Assembly: GCF_024397915.1 (NCBI RefSeq)
Contig: NZ_CP073347.1
Location: 3,534,001-3,598,000 of the forward strand
DNA length: 64,000 bases
From: Marinobacterium rhizophilum
GTDB taxonomy: Bacteria; Pseudomonadota; Gammaproteobacteria; Pseudomonadales; Balneatricaceae
Reading direction: 5' to 3'
Position numbers and translations under genes: made by a program. The notes beneath the pieces are model-generated. The model saw only the letters and a program-made list of their open reading frames with translations, was not told the origin of the DNA and did not search any database. Shown one piece after another: positions 8,487-16,850 of this stretch (positions are counted from its first letter, which is position 1; the number at the start of each line of letters is the position of its first letter).

Positions 8487-9279
8487 CTTTCTGCTCTTCG
8501 CCCTGGTCGGCGGCCTGGGCGTTGCCCTTATCGCCGGCCCCCTGGGCTCATTCGTGGTCTGGCGCCGCATGGCCTACTTCGGCGACACCCTGGCACATTC
8601 CGCACTGCTGGGCGTGGCACTGGGATTCGTTTTCCAGATCAACATGAACCTGGCGGTGGTGGTCAGCTGCGTGCTGCTGGCGCTGCTGCTGGTGTCCTTG
8701 CAACGCCAGCGCCTGGTGGCGACCGATACACTGCTTGGCATCATGGCCCACAGTACCCTGTCCCTGGGACTCGTCGCCATCGCCCTGCTGGACAACGTGC
8801 GGGTTGACCTGCTGGCCTACCTGTTCGGCGACCTGCTGGCCATTACCGTGCAGGATCTCTACTGGATTTACGGCGGCGGCGCCCTGGTTTTGCTGCTGCT
8901 GTGGCGCCTGTGGGACGGCCTGCTGGCCATCACCATCAATGAAGAACTGGCCCAGGTCGAAGGCATTCCGGTGGCACGGCTGCGCCTCACCCTGATGCTG
9001 CTGATCGCCGTGGTGATTGCCGCCGCCATGAAGATCGTCGGCATTCTGCTGATTACATCCTTGCTGATCATCCCGGCAGCAGCGGCAAGGCGCCTGTCCC
9101 GCACACCGGAACAGATGGCCTGCCTGGCCGCAGTGCTGGGCTGCCTGGCGGTCACAGCGGGCCTGGCCGCTTCCTGGCGCTGGGACACCCCGGCTGGCCC
9201 CTCGGTGGTGGTCGCGGCCCTGGCCGAATTTTTGCTGCTGTACGGCCTGCCGCTGGGCCAGCGCGCAGCCCGCACCTGA
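8479..9279 (+). CDS. znuB: ZnuB, membrane permease of the zinc ABC importer
   Basis: 266 residues and strongly hydrophobic, with about seven to eight membrane helices in the ABC-3 family fold. Features include the N-terminal FVVWRRMAYFGDTLAHSALL segment characteristic of ZnuB/MntB permeases and a late helix LLITSLLIIPAAAARRL. Starts inside znuC (8-bp overlap) and ends in TGATG with the MATE gene. Forms the channel of the ZnuABC system. Confidence 0.95.
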   Translation: MDDFLLFALVGGLGVALIAGPLGSFVVWRRMAYFGDTLAHSALLGVALGFVFQINMNLAVVVSCVLLALLLVSLQRQRLVATDTLLGIMAHSTLSLGLVAIALLDNVRVDLLAYLFGDLLAITVQDLYWIYGGGALVLLLLWRLWDGLLAITINEELAQVEGIPVARLRLTLMLLIAVVIAAAMKIVGILLITSLLIIPAAAARRLSRTPEQMACLAAVLGCLAVTAGLAASWRWDTPAGPSVVVAALAEFLLLYGLPLGQRAART

Positions 9280-10619
9280 TGGGACAGTACCGCCTGCGCT
9301 GGCCTGCAGGATCCGACCACCGGCGTATCTGGCAGCTGGCCTGGCCAATGATACTGAGCAATATCACCGTGCCCCTGCTGGGCCTGGTGGACACCGCCGT
9401 TATCGGCCACCTGCCCGAGAGCCATTACCTGGGCGCCGTGGCGGTGGGCAGCATGATATTCACCACCCTGTACTGGGCCTTTGGGTTTCTGCGCATGGGA
9501 ACCACCGGGCTGACCGCCCAGGCGCAGGGACGCGAGGACGGCGCCCAGGTTCGGCTGTTGCTGGCCCGCTCCCTGGTGCTGGGAACGGCCCTTGGCCTGC
9601 TGCTGCTGGTGCTGCACCGACCGCTGGTGGCCATCGCACTGTCGCTGATGGACGCAGGGGACCTGGTGACCGCCGAGGCCGAGCGCTACGCCTGGATTCG
9701 TATCTTCGGCGCCCCGGCCGTGCTGTGCAATTACGCCCTGCTGGGCTGGTTTCTGGGTAACCAGAACACCCGCATTCCCCTGGTACTGTTACTGGTGACC
9801 AACGTCAGCAACATGTTGCTGGATATTCTGGCGGTCTATGGCCTTGGCATGCACGCCGATGGCGTGGCGCTGGCCACCGTCTGCTCGGAGTACCTGTCAC
9901 TCGGGCTCGGCCTTTACCTCAGCAAGCGCATCCTGAGGCGAACCTCGGGCCAGCTCAACCAGCAGAGCCTGTGGAACCTGCCGGATTACATCGAGCTACT
10001 GATGGTCAATCGCTACCTCTTTGTGCGCACCCTGCTGCTATTGCTGTCGTTTGCCTTTTTCACCAGCCAGGGCGCCCGCATGGGCACCCTGACGCTGTCA
10101 GCCAATGCCGTGCTGCTGAACTTCCTGCTGCTGATATCCCACGGTCTGGATGGCTTCGCCCATGCCACCGAGGCCCTGGCCGGGCGCGCCATCGGCCAGC
10201 GCCGGCTGGATCGCTTCTACGATACGGTGCTCACGGCGCTGATCTGGTCGTTGCTGACGGCGCTGGCGTTCAGCCTGCTGTTCTGGCTGGCGGGGGAGCA
10301 TATTATCCGCATCCTGACGGATATCGAGCCGGTACGGGCGCTGGCCGTCGATTTCCTGCCGTGGATTATCGTGCTGCCGCTGGTGGGGGTCTGGAGCTAC
10401 CTGCTGGACGGCATCTTTATCGGTACCACCCAGGTGCGGGCGATGCAGAACACCATGATCATCTCGGTGATCGGCGTCTATCTGCCCCTCTGGTGGCTGT
10501 TGCAGGGGTTCGGCAACCAGGGACTCTGGTTTGCCTTCATGGGCTTGTTTCTGGCCCGGGCGATCACTGGCGGCTATGTTTACCGGACACTGTGCAAAAA
10601 GGAGCTCTGGTTATCCTGA
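9279..10619 (+). CDS. MATE-family efflux transporter (DinF-like)
   Basis: 446 residues with about twelve membrane helices in two bundles. The N-terminal stretch (LAWPMILSNITVPLLGLVDT) and later VALATVCSEY are typical of the DinF branch of MATE exporters, which use H+ or Na+ to expel cationic compounds. The start overlaps the znuB stop (TGATG) and the stop overlaps the next gene in the same way, so it belongs to the zur-znuCB transcript. Whether it handles a zinc-related compound is unknown. No start problem. Confidence 0.9.
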   Translation: MGQYRLRWPAGSDHRRIWQLAWPMILSNITVPLLGLVDTAVIGHLPESHYLGAVAVGSMIFTTLYWAFGFLRMGTTGLTAQAQGREDGAQVRLLLARSLVLGTALGLLLLVLHRPLVAIALSLMDAGDLVTAEAERYAWIRIFGAPAVLCNYALLGWFLGNQNTRIPLVLLLVTNVSNMLLDILAVYGLGMHADGVALATVCSEYLSLGLGLYLSKRILRRTSGQLNQQSLWNLPDYIELLMVNRYLFVRTLLLLLSFAFFTSQGARMGTLTLSANAVLLNFLLLISHGLDGFAHATEALAGRAIGQRRLDRFYDTVLTALIWSLLTALAFSLLFWLAGEHIIRILTDIEPVRALAVDFLPWIIVLPLVGVWSYLLDGIFIGTTQVRAMQNTMIISVIGVYLPLWWLLQGFGNQGLWFAFMGLFLARAITGGYVYRTLCKKELWLS

Positions 10620-11719
10620 TGCGTAAATGGTTGCTGCTCGCAGGCTTGCTGCCGGTCCTGTCCGCCCAGGCCGAACTTCCACTGAAGCTGCTCCAGGTCC
10701 CCGGTGGCCATGAAATCACCCTGGCCGCCGAGGTGGCGGGCGCGAGGCAGCTGGCACTGGGGGAGGGCGGCACGCTCTTTGTCGGCAACCGCGAAGACGA
10801 TAGCATCACGGCACTGCGCGACACTGACGGTGATGGCCGCTACGACCAGCGTTTTGCCATTGGCGCGGGATTGTCGATTCCCAATGGCGTGGCCGTGCAC
10901 CAGGGGGACCTGTACGTCGCCGAGGTGAACCGCATCTGGCGCTACCCCGCCATCGAGCAGCGCCTGCCGGACATTCCGGCGCGCCAGCTCATCACCGATC
11001 AGCTGCCGCGCAACAGGCACCATGGCGCCAAGTACCTTGCCGCCGGGCCCGATGGCTGGCTGTACTTCAATGTCGGTGCGCCCTGCAATGTCTGCCTGCC
11101 GGACAACCCGTTGTTCGCCACCATCAGCCGTATCAACCCCCGTTCCGGGCGCATCGAGATCGTGGCCCAGGGCGTGCGCAACAGCGTGGGCATGGACTGG
11201 CACCCGGTCAGCGGCCAGCTCTGGTTCACCGACAACGGCCGTGACCTCCTGGGGGATGACCTGCCGGACGACGAACTGAACCGCCTGACGGAACCCGGCC
11301 AGCACTTTGGTTTCCCGTTTTTTCACAGCGATCACAAAGGCCGGCCCGTACCGGACCCGGTCTATGCCGCCACCGCCGAAACCAACGACTTTGTCGCGCC
11401 GGTGCTGGGCCTGGGGGCCCATGTGGCGGCCCTGGGCATGACCTTTTACCAGGGTGACCAGTTGCCCAAAACCAGCGTAAATACGCTGTTTGTCGCCCAG
11501 CACGGCTCCTGGAACCGCAGCCAGAAATCCGGCTACCGGGTCATGAAGCTGCAAACCGAAAACGGCAGGGTGACCAGTTACAAGCCGTTTGTGACCGGCT
11601 TTCTGCAGGGACAGAACGCCTGGGGGCGCCCGGTGGATGTACTGGTGGACCGGGACGGCAGCCTGCTGATTTCCGACGATCAGGCCGGTGCCATTTACCG
11701 GGTCAGCGCTCGGCGCTGA
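10619..11719 (+). CDS. PQQ-dependent sugar (sorbosone-type) dehydrogenase family protein, periplasmic
   Basis: 366 residues. The start is the ATG overlapping the MATE stop, with AAAAAGGAG upstream. The first 19 residues form a Sec signal ending SAQA. The rest is a six-bladed beta-propeller of the soluble glucose/sorbosone dehydrogenase type, with GVRNSVGMDWHP, LWFTDNGRD, FVAQHGSWNR and a WGRPVDV segment near the end, all typical of this family. The predicted reaction is PQQ-linked oxidation of an aldose or similar compound in the periplasm. Many family members lack a proven substrate, and no PQQ-synthesis genes are visible. The same frame stays open upstream through the MATE gene; that part is antiphase and not coding. 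Confidence 0.86.
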   Translation: MRKWLLLAGLLPVLSAQAELPLKLLQVPGGHEITLAAEVAGARQLALGEGGTLFVGNREDDSITALRDTDGDGRYDQRFAIGAGLSIPNGVAVHQGDLYVAEVNRIWRYPAIEQRLPDIPARQLITDQLPRNRHHGAKYLAAGPDGWLYFNVGAPCNVCLPDNPLFATISRINPRSGRIEIVAQGVRNSVGMDWHPVSGQLWFTDNGRDLLGDDLPDDELNRLTEPGQHFGFPFFHSDHKGRPVPDPVYAATAETNDFVAPVLGLGAHVAALGMTFYQGDQLPKTSVNTLFVAQHGSWNRSQKSGYRVMKLQTENGRVTSYKPFVTGFLQGQNAWGRPVDVLVDRDGSLLISDDQAGAIYRVSARR

Positions 11720-11734
11720 AGCAAAACGCAGCTA

Positions 11735-12340
11735 TCAGGGCAGGGTAAAGCGCTCGCCCGCCGTGGCACAGTCCCCGTGGCACGGGCAGCTCAGCAGGTG
11801 ATCATTCACCAGGCCCACCGCCTGCATGTAGGCATAACAGATGGTCGGGCCGACAAAGCGCATGCCCTGGCGTTTCAGCTCCCTGGACATGCGCTGTGAC
11901 TCAGGCGTCTGGGCGGGAATCTGCCCCATGCTTTCACGCTGGCCCTGCAACGGCTTGCCGTCGGTGAACTGCCACAGGTAGCGGGCAAAGCTGCCGTGTT
12001 TTGCCTGCAGCTCCAGAAAAACGCGCGCATTGTCCACCGCGCTTTCAAGCTTGCCCCGGTGCCGAATCACACCGGGGTCCGCCAGCATGGCCTCGATCTC
12101 GGTGGCTCCGAACGCCGCCACCCGGCGAGGATCGAAGCCCAGGAAATGACGGCGATAACCCTCACGCTTTTCCAGCACCGTACGCCAGCTCAGGCCCGCC
12201 TGGGCGCCTTCCAGCAGCAAAAACTCGAACAGGATCCGGTCATCCGTCTGCGGCCGGCCCCATTCGGTGTCGTGATAGTCAATTTCCAGCGCGCTGTGCA
12301 GCGCCCAGGCACAGCGTGGCGCCGTGCCGGTTGCACTCAC
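11735..12340 (-). CDS. tag: DNA-3-methyladenine glycosylase I
   Basis: 201 residues, starting at a GTG that overlaps the yheV stop. It excises 3-methyladenine from alkylated DNA (base excision repair). Family marks: the N-terminal RCAW and YHDTEWGRP segments, the helix-hairpin-helix region LSWRTVLEKREGYR, and a C-terminal HLLSCPCH supplying the His/Cys ligands that with the N-terminal Cys and His form the Tag zinc snap. Length is normal. Faces the sugar dehydrogenase gene with only 15 bp between the two stops. Confidence 0.95.
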   Translation of the reverse strand: MSATGTAPRCAWALHSALEIDYHDTEWGRPQTDDRILFEFLLLEGAQAGLSWRTVLEKREGYRRHFLGFDPRRVAAFGATEIEAMLADPGVIRHRGKLESAVDNARVFLELQAKHGSFARYLWQFTDGKPLQGQRESMGQIPAQTPESQRMSRELKRQGMRFVGPTICYAYMQAVGLVNDHLLSCPCHGDCATAGERFTLP

Positions 12341-12594
12341 TTGTCGTCGCCCTTGGCCGGATTGGGTACGAAACGGATCGGCCGCTCACCGGCATCGAGT
12401 ACGGGCTTGGCCTGGTTAACCCTTGTTTCGAGCTCCTGCGGTTCCGGCGTGCCGTCCAGGCGCTGGGTGTCTTCGAAATCACAGCGCACGCATTCGCGAT
12501 ACTCGCGCGCCTCGTCCCGGTACATGCGCACGCAGTCCATCTCGCCACAACGCGGGCAAACCGCGCCAGCGATAAAACGTTTTATAACAGTCAT
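12337..12594 (-). CDS. yheV: YheV-family putative zinc-ribbon protein
   Basis: 85 residues from the ATG at 12594. A GTG eight codons upstream lacks a ribosome site, and homologues begin at the equivalent of MTVIKRFIAGA. Two Cys pairs, CPRC and CVRC, separated by about 20 residues, form a probable zinc ribbon; an acidic/basic tail follows. Homologues sit beside prlC in many gammaproteobacteria, as here (30 bp after the oligopeptidase stop). Function is not established. Confidence 0.85.
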   Translation of the reverse strand: MTVIKRFIAGAVCPRCGEMDCVRMYRDEAREYRECVRCDFEDTQRLDGTPEPQELETRVNQAKPVLDAGERPIRFVPNPAKGDDK

Positions 12595-12623
12595 GGTTTT
12601 CAGCCCGCTTGGTGACACTTAGG

Positions 12624-14648
12624 TTAGGCAATGCCGGCATGACGCAGCAGTGCATCAACGCTGGGTTCGCGCCCCCGAAAGGCCACAAACAGCTCCATCG
12701 GTTCGCGGGAACCGCCCATTTCCAGAATGTTGCTGCAAAAATCCTTGCCGGCCCGGGCGCTGAAGATACCCTCTTCCTCGAAGCGGGAAAAGGCATCGGC
12801 CGACAGAACCTCGGCCCACTTGTAGCTGTAGTAGCCCGCCGCATAGCCACCGGCAAAGATATGACTGAAGCTGTGCTGAAAGCGGTTGAAGTCCGGCAGC
12901 GGTACCACCGACACTTCGGCGCGCACGGTATCCAGCAGTTGCTGCACGTCGGTAACACCGGGTTCAAAATCACGGTGCAGCTGGAAATCGAACAGCGAAA
13001 ACTCCAGCTGGCGCACCATGAACATGGCGGACTGGAAATTTTTCGCCGCCAGCATCTTGTCGAGCAGGGCCTTTGGCAGCACGTCCCCGCTCTGGTAGTG
13101 ACCGGATATCAGTGCCAGGGCTTCGGGCTCCCAGCACCAGTTTTCCATGAACTGGCTCGGCAGCTCCACCGCATCCCAGGCCACACCGTTGATACCGCTG
13201 ACATCGGCGCATTCAATTTGCGTCAGCATGTGGTGCAGGCCATGACCGAACTCGTGAAACAGGGTAGTGACCTCGTTGTGGGTCAGCAGGGCAGGGTCCG
13301 CGCCCACGGCAGGCGTGAAGTTGCACACCAGGTACGCCACCGGCAACTGCAGGGCGCCGTCGGGCAGGCGGCGGCGAATGCGGCAAGTATCCATCCAGGC
13401 GCCACCGCGCTTGTTTTCACGGGCGTAGGGGTCCAGGTAGAAACTGGCCAGGCGCTCGCCATTGCGCAGCACATTGAACAGGCGCGCATCCTGGTGCCAG
13501 CGATCAAACTCGGCGACCTCTTCAATCTGGATATCAAACAGCCGGCCGGCGACCTGGAACAGGCCGTTCAGTACTTTGGGCATCGGGAAATAGGGCCGCA
13601 GCGCTTCCTGGGACACTTCGTAGCGGGCCTGCTTGAGCTTTTCGCTGTAGTAAGGCACATCCCAGGCCTGCAGGCTGTCCAGGCCATGCTGCTCGCGGGC
13701 GAAATCGCACAGTTCGCGGTATTCCTGCTGTGCCGCCGGGCGGGCACGGGTCGCCAGATCCTGCAGGAAATCCACCACCTGGTCGGTGGATTCCGCCATC
13801 TTGGTGGCGATGGAGTATTCGGCGTAGTTGCCAAAGTCCAGTAACTGGGCCAACTCGTGGCGCAGCGCCAGAATATCGTTGATCAGCTTGCTGTTGTCCC
13901 ACTTGGCATCGGCACCGAGCTCCGAGGCCCGGGTCATGTAGGCGTGGTACAGCTCGCGGCGCAGCTCGCGATCATCGGCGTGGGTGATCACGGCAAAGTA
14001 GGACGGGAAATCCAGTGTCAGCAGCCAGCCTTCCTGCTCCCGGCCGGCGGCGCTCTGGCGTGCACCGGCCAGCGCCATATCGGGCAGCCCTGCCAGGCGG
14101 GCCTCATCGGTTACCAGCAGGCTCCAGGCGTTGGTGGCGTCCAGCACGTTTTCGGAGAAACGGGTGGTCAGCAGAGACAGCTGCTGCTGCAGTTCGGCAT
14201 AACGCTGCTGGCCTTCGGGGGCCAGGGCGATACCGCTGAGACGGAAATCCCGCAGGGCGTTGTCCACCACCTTGCGCTGCGGGCCATCCAGCGACTGGTC
14301 GTGCTCTGCCAGATGGCTGAAGGCTTCGAACAGTTGCTGGTTCTGGCCCTGCTCGGTCCAGTACTGCGACAGCTTGGGCAGGCAGGCATTGTAGGCCTGG
14401 CGCAAGGCATCAGCGTTGACGACGGAGTTCATGTGGGACACAGGCGACCAGGCACAGGACAGCTCATCATTGAGCTGTTCCAGCGGCGCCACCAGGCTGT
14501 TCCAGTCCGGCGCCGCGGCATCCCGGCACAGGGTTTCGATAGCAGCGCGGTTGCGGCCGAGCAACTCGTCAATCGCCGGCTCCACGTTTTCCGGCTTGAT
14601 GGCACTGAACGTCGGCAGTTCGGTTTGCTGCAGCAGCGGGTTGCTCAT
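12624..14648 (-). CDS. prlC: Oligopeptidase A (M3 metallopeptidase)
   Basis: 674 residues from the ATG at 14648 (GGAG eleven bases upstream). A longer open frame reaches 14726, but the added residues are unlike the family and would run into the divergent promoter region. The zinc-binding HEFGH motif (within TLFHEFGHGLHHML) lies about two-thirds along, with the downstream glutamate expected in the M3 family. A cytoplasmic enzyme that degrades short peptides, including cleaved signal peptides. Divergent from the gamma-carbonic anhydrase gene. Confidence 0.95.
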   Translation of the reverse strand: MSNPLLQQTELPTFSAIKPENVEPAIDELLGRNRAAIETLCRDAAAPDWNSLVAPLEQLNDELSCAWSPVSHMNSVVNADALRQAYNACLPKLSQYWTEQGQNQQLFEAFSHLAEHDQSLDGPQRKVVDNALRDFRLSGIALAPEGQQRYAELQQQLSLLTTRFSENVLDATNAWSLLVTDEARLAGLPDMALAGARQSAAGREQEGWLLTLDFPSYFAVITHADDRELRRELYHAYMTRASELGADAKWDNSKLINDILALRHELAQLLDFGNYAEYSIATKMAESTDQVVDFLQDLATRARPAAQQEYRELCDFAREQHGLDSLQAWDVPYYSEKLKQARYEVSQEALRPYFPMPKVLNGLFQVAGRLFDIQIEEVAEFDRWHQDARLFNVLRNGERLASFYLDPYARENKRGGAWMDTCRIRRRLPDGALQLPVAYLVCNFTPAVGADPALLTHNEVTTLFHEFGHGLHHMLTQIECADVSGINGVAWDAVELPSQFMENWCWEPEALALISGHYQSGDVLPKALLDKMLAAKNFQSAMFMVRQLEFSLFDFQLHRDFEPGVTDVQQLLDTVRAEVSVVPLPDFNRFQHSFSHIFAGGYAAGYYSYKWAEVLSADAFSRFEEEGIFSARAGKDFCSNILEMGGSREPMELFVAFRGREPSVDALLRHAGIA

Positions 14649-14749
14649 TCGATCGAATCTCCAGGGCGGGGCGGGGGCCAAAACGGAATCACCTCTATAC
14701 AATGGGGGATCGGCACAGGATTTCAACAGGCATTCGACAGGCAGACTCC

Positions 14750-15295
14750 ATGAAGATTCGCAGCTACCAGGGAAAAACCCCGCAACTGGGCCAGAAGGTC
14801 TTTGTCGACCCCAGCGCCGTCGTGCTGGGTGACGTTACTATCGGCGATGACAGCTCCATCTGGCCGCTGGTGGTGGTGCGGGGCGACATGCACCAGATCC
14901 GCATCGGCGCGCGCAGCAGTATTCAGGACGGCTCGGTGCTGCATATCACCCACGCGGGCCCCTTCAACCCCGACGGTTTTGCACTGCTGATCGGCGACGA
15001 TGTCACCGTCGGTCACCAGGCCATGCTGCACGGCTGCAGCATCGGCAACCGCATCCTCATCGGCATGGGCTCCATGGTGATGGATGGCGCTGTCATTGAA
15101 GATGAGGTCGTGCTCGGCGCCGGCAGCCTGGTGCCGCCGGGCAAGACACTGCACAGCGGCTACCTCTATGTGGGCCGCCCGGCCAAACAGGTACGGCCAC
15201 TGACCGAGAAGGAGCTGGCTTTCTTCACCTATTCGGCCGGCAACTATGTCCGCCTCAAGGATCAGCACCTGCAGGAAAGCTGGGCACAGGACTGA
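14750..15295 (+). CDS. Gamma-carbonic-anhydrase-family protein (YrdA-like)
   Basis: 181 residues. A left-handed beta-helix of hexapeptide repeats (for example IGDDSSI, IGNRILIGMGS) carries three His residues placed as metal ligands (HITH, VGHQ, LHGC). The start at 14750 gives the usual family N-terminus MKIRSYQGKTP; an upstream in-frame ATG at 14702 overlaps a likely -10 (TATACAAT). Family members may hydrate CO2 or act as acyltransferase-like proteins; YrdA homologues are often without proven activity. Confidence 0.88.
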   Translation: MKIRSYQGKTPQLGQKVFVDPSAVVLGDVTIGDDSSIWPLVVVRGDMHQIRIGARSSIQDGSVLHITHAGPFNPDGFALLIGDDVTVGHQAMLHGCSIGNRILIGMGSMVMDGAVIEDEVVLGAGSLVPPGKTLHSGYLYVGRPAKQVRPLTEKELAFFTYSAGNYVRLKDQHLQESWAQD

Positions 15296-15439
15296 GGCGA
15301 CAACCAGAAGTCGCTGTCCCGTGCTGACAGGTGCGGGCAGCGCAGGCCTCGGGTTTCCAAAGCACAGGGCTGCAGTCCGGCTGTTACGGAGGGCTACATA
15401 CACTCGGGTAGCCACCGATCGCCCCCCAAAAATGCAGTT

Positions 15440-15458
15440 GATAATAGTTCTTATTACG
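15440..15458. promoter_or_regulatory. Fur-box-like operator upstream of the imelysin operon
   Basis: GATAATAGTTCTTATTACG matches the 19-bp Fur consensus at 12 positions, including the strong GATAAT and ATTA half-sites. It stands about 60 bp before the start of the first imelysin gene in an otherwise gene-free 205-bp spacer (15296-15500). Iron-repressed expression would fit the proposed role of the operon. Confidence 0.65.
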
Positions 15459-15500
15459 CTTAGCATTTAATGCTCATTCGCTGAGCCGGGAACAAGCACC

Positions 15501-16796
15501 ATGCCTTTCAATCGCACCCTGATGTCTCTATCGATGACCTGTATGCTGGGCACCGCCACGCCAGCGCTGGCCGCAGAGACGACCACCGCTGTGGATTCAC
15601 AGGCCGTTGTTACCCACTATGCCGACCTCGCCCTGGCCATTTTTGGCGACTCCCTGACCCGCGCCCGCGAACTGCACAGCGCCGTTGAAGCCCTGATCAG
15701 TACCCCGAACGACACGACACTGCAGGCCGCCCGCAGCGCCTGGATCGCCGCTCGCGTCCCCTACCAGCAGTCCGAAGCCTTTCGTTTCGGCAATCCCATC
15801 GTCGATGACTGGGAAGGCCGCGTGAACGCCTGGCCGCTGGACGAAGGCCTGATCGACTACGTCGCCGCCGACAGCTACGGCGCCGAATCCGACGAGAACC
15901 CCTTCTACACCGCCAACATCATCGCCAACCCGAGCCTTGAGATTGGTGGCCAGACGCTGGATGCCAGCGAGATCACACCCGAACTGCTGTCCACCCAGCT
16001 GCATGAAATTGACGGTGTCGAATCCAATGTCGCCACCGGCTACCACGCCATCGAGTTTTTGCTCTGGGGCCAGGACCTGAACGGCATGGAACCCGGTGCC
16101 GGCAACAGGCCCGCGACGGATTACGATATTGATAACTGCACCGGCGGCAACTGCGAACGCCGCGGCGACTACCTGCGTGCTGCCAGCGCACTGCTGGTGC
16201 AGGACCTGGAAGAGATGGTTGCCAACTGGGAAGCCGATGGCGCCGCTCGAACCGCACTGACCGACAAGCCGGTCACCGAAGGCCTTGCCACCATCACCAC
16301 CGGCATGGGCAGCCTGGCCTACGGCGAACTGGCGGGCGAGCGCACCAAGCTTGGCCTGATGCTGCATGACCCGGAAGAGGAACACGACTGCTTCTCGGAC
16401 AACACCCACTGGTCGCACTACTACGATGCCAAGGGTATCCAGAACGTCTATCTGGGCAAGTACAGCCGGATTGATGGCAGCCTGATGGAGGGTCCGTCGC
16501 TGGCAGCAATGGTGGCCAGCGCTGACCCGGCACTGGACCAGAACCTGCGCCAGCATCTGGAGCAGACGCAGCAGGCGGCCCAGGTACTGGTGGATTCGGC
16601 CGCGGCGGGCGAGCCCTACGACGTGATGATCGCACCGGGCAATACCGCCGGTGGCGCCCGTATCCAGGCCTTTGTCGATGCACTGGTGGCACAGACCAAG
16701 GTGACCGAGGACGTCATCGCCCGCCTGGAACTGGGGCAGGTCAGCGTCGAGGGCTCCGACAGCCTGGACAACCCCGGCGCCGTGCAGACCCAGTAA
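15501..16796 (+). CDS. Imelysin (peptidase M75) family protein, iron-regulated periplasmic protein
   Basis: 431 residues with a Sec signal ending near PALAA. The family motif GxHxxE is present as GYHAIEFLLWGQ. Imelysins are two-bundle helical proteins. EfeM/EfeO-like members bind metal and take part in iron uptake, and the Pseudomonas aeruginosa IcmP protein belongs here. A conserved Cys pair (NCTGGNC) lies in the linker. First gene after a Fur-like box, followed by a di-haem oxidoreductase and a second imelysin. Proteolytic activity is doubtful for the family; a metal-binding or uptake role is more likely. Confidence 0.9.
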   Translation: MPFNRTLMSLSMTCMLGTATPALAAETTTAVDSQAVVTHYADLALAIFGDSLTRARELHSAVEALISTPNDTTLQAARSAWIAARVPYQQSEAFRFGNPIVDDWEGRVNAWPLDEGLIDYVAADSYGAESDENPFYTANIIANPSLEIGGQTLDASEITPELLSTQLHEIDGVESNVATGYHAIEFLLWGQDLNGMEPGAGNRPATDYDIDNCTGGNCERRGDYLRAASALLVQDLEEMVANWEADGAARTALTDKPVTEGLATITTGMGSLAYGELAGERTKLGLMLHDPEEEHDCFSDNTHWSHYYDAKGIQNVYLGKYSRIDGSLMEGPSLAAMVASADPALDQNLRQHLEQTQQAAQVLVDSAAAGEPYDVMIAPGNTAGGARIQAFVDALVAQTKVTEDVIARLELGQVSVEGSDSLDNPGAVQTQ

Positions 16797-16850
16797 GACT
16801 CGCACTCCTGCTCGACTCTGCCCGGGTATCCCGGGCAGTACGGTAACTCC

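Noticed and set aside
9971..10618. N-terminal extension of the sugar dehydrogenase frame through the MATE gene
   Set aside because: The extension is in another frame of the MATE transporter and composition is unlike a protein; a signal peptide begins at the ATG at 10619.
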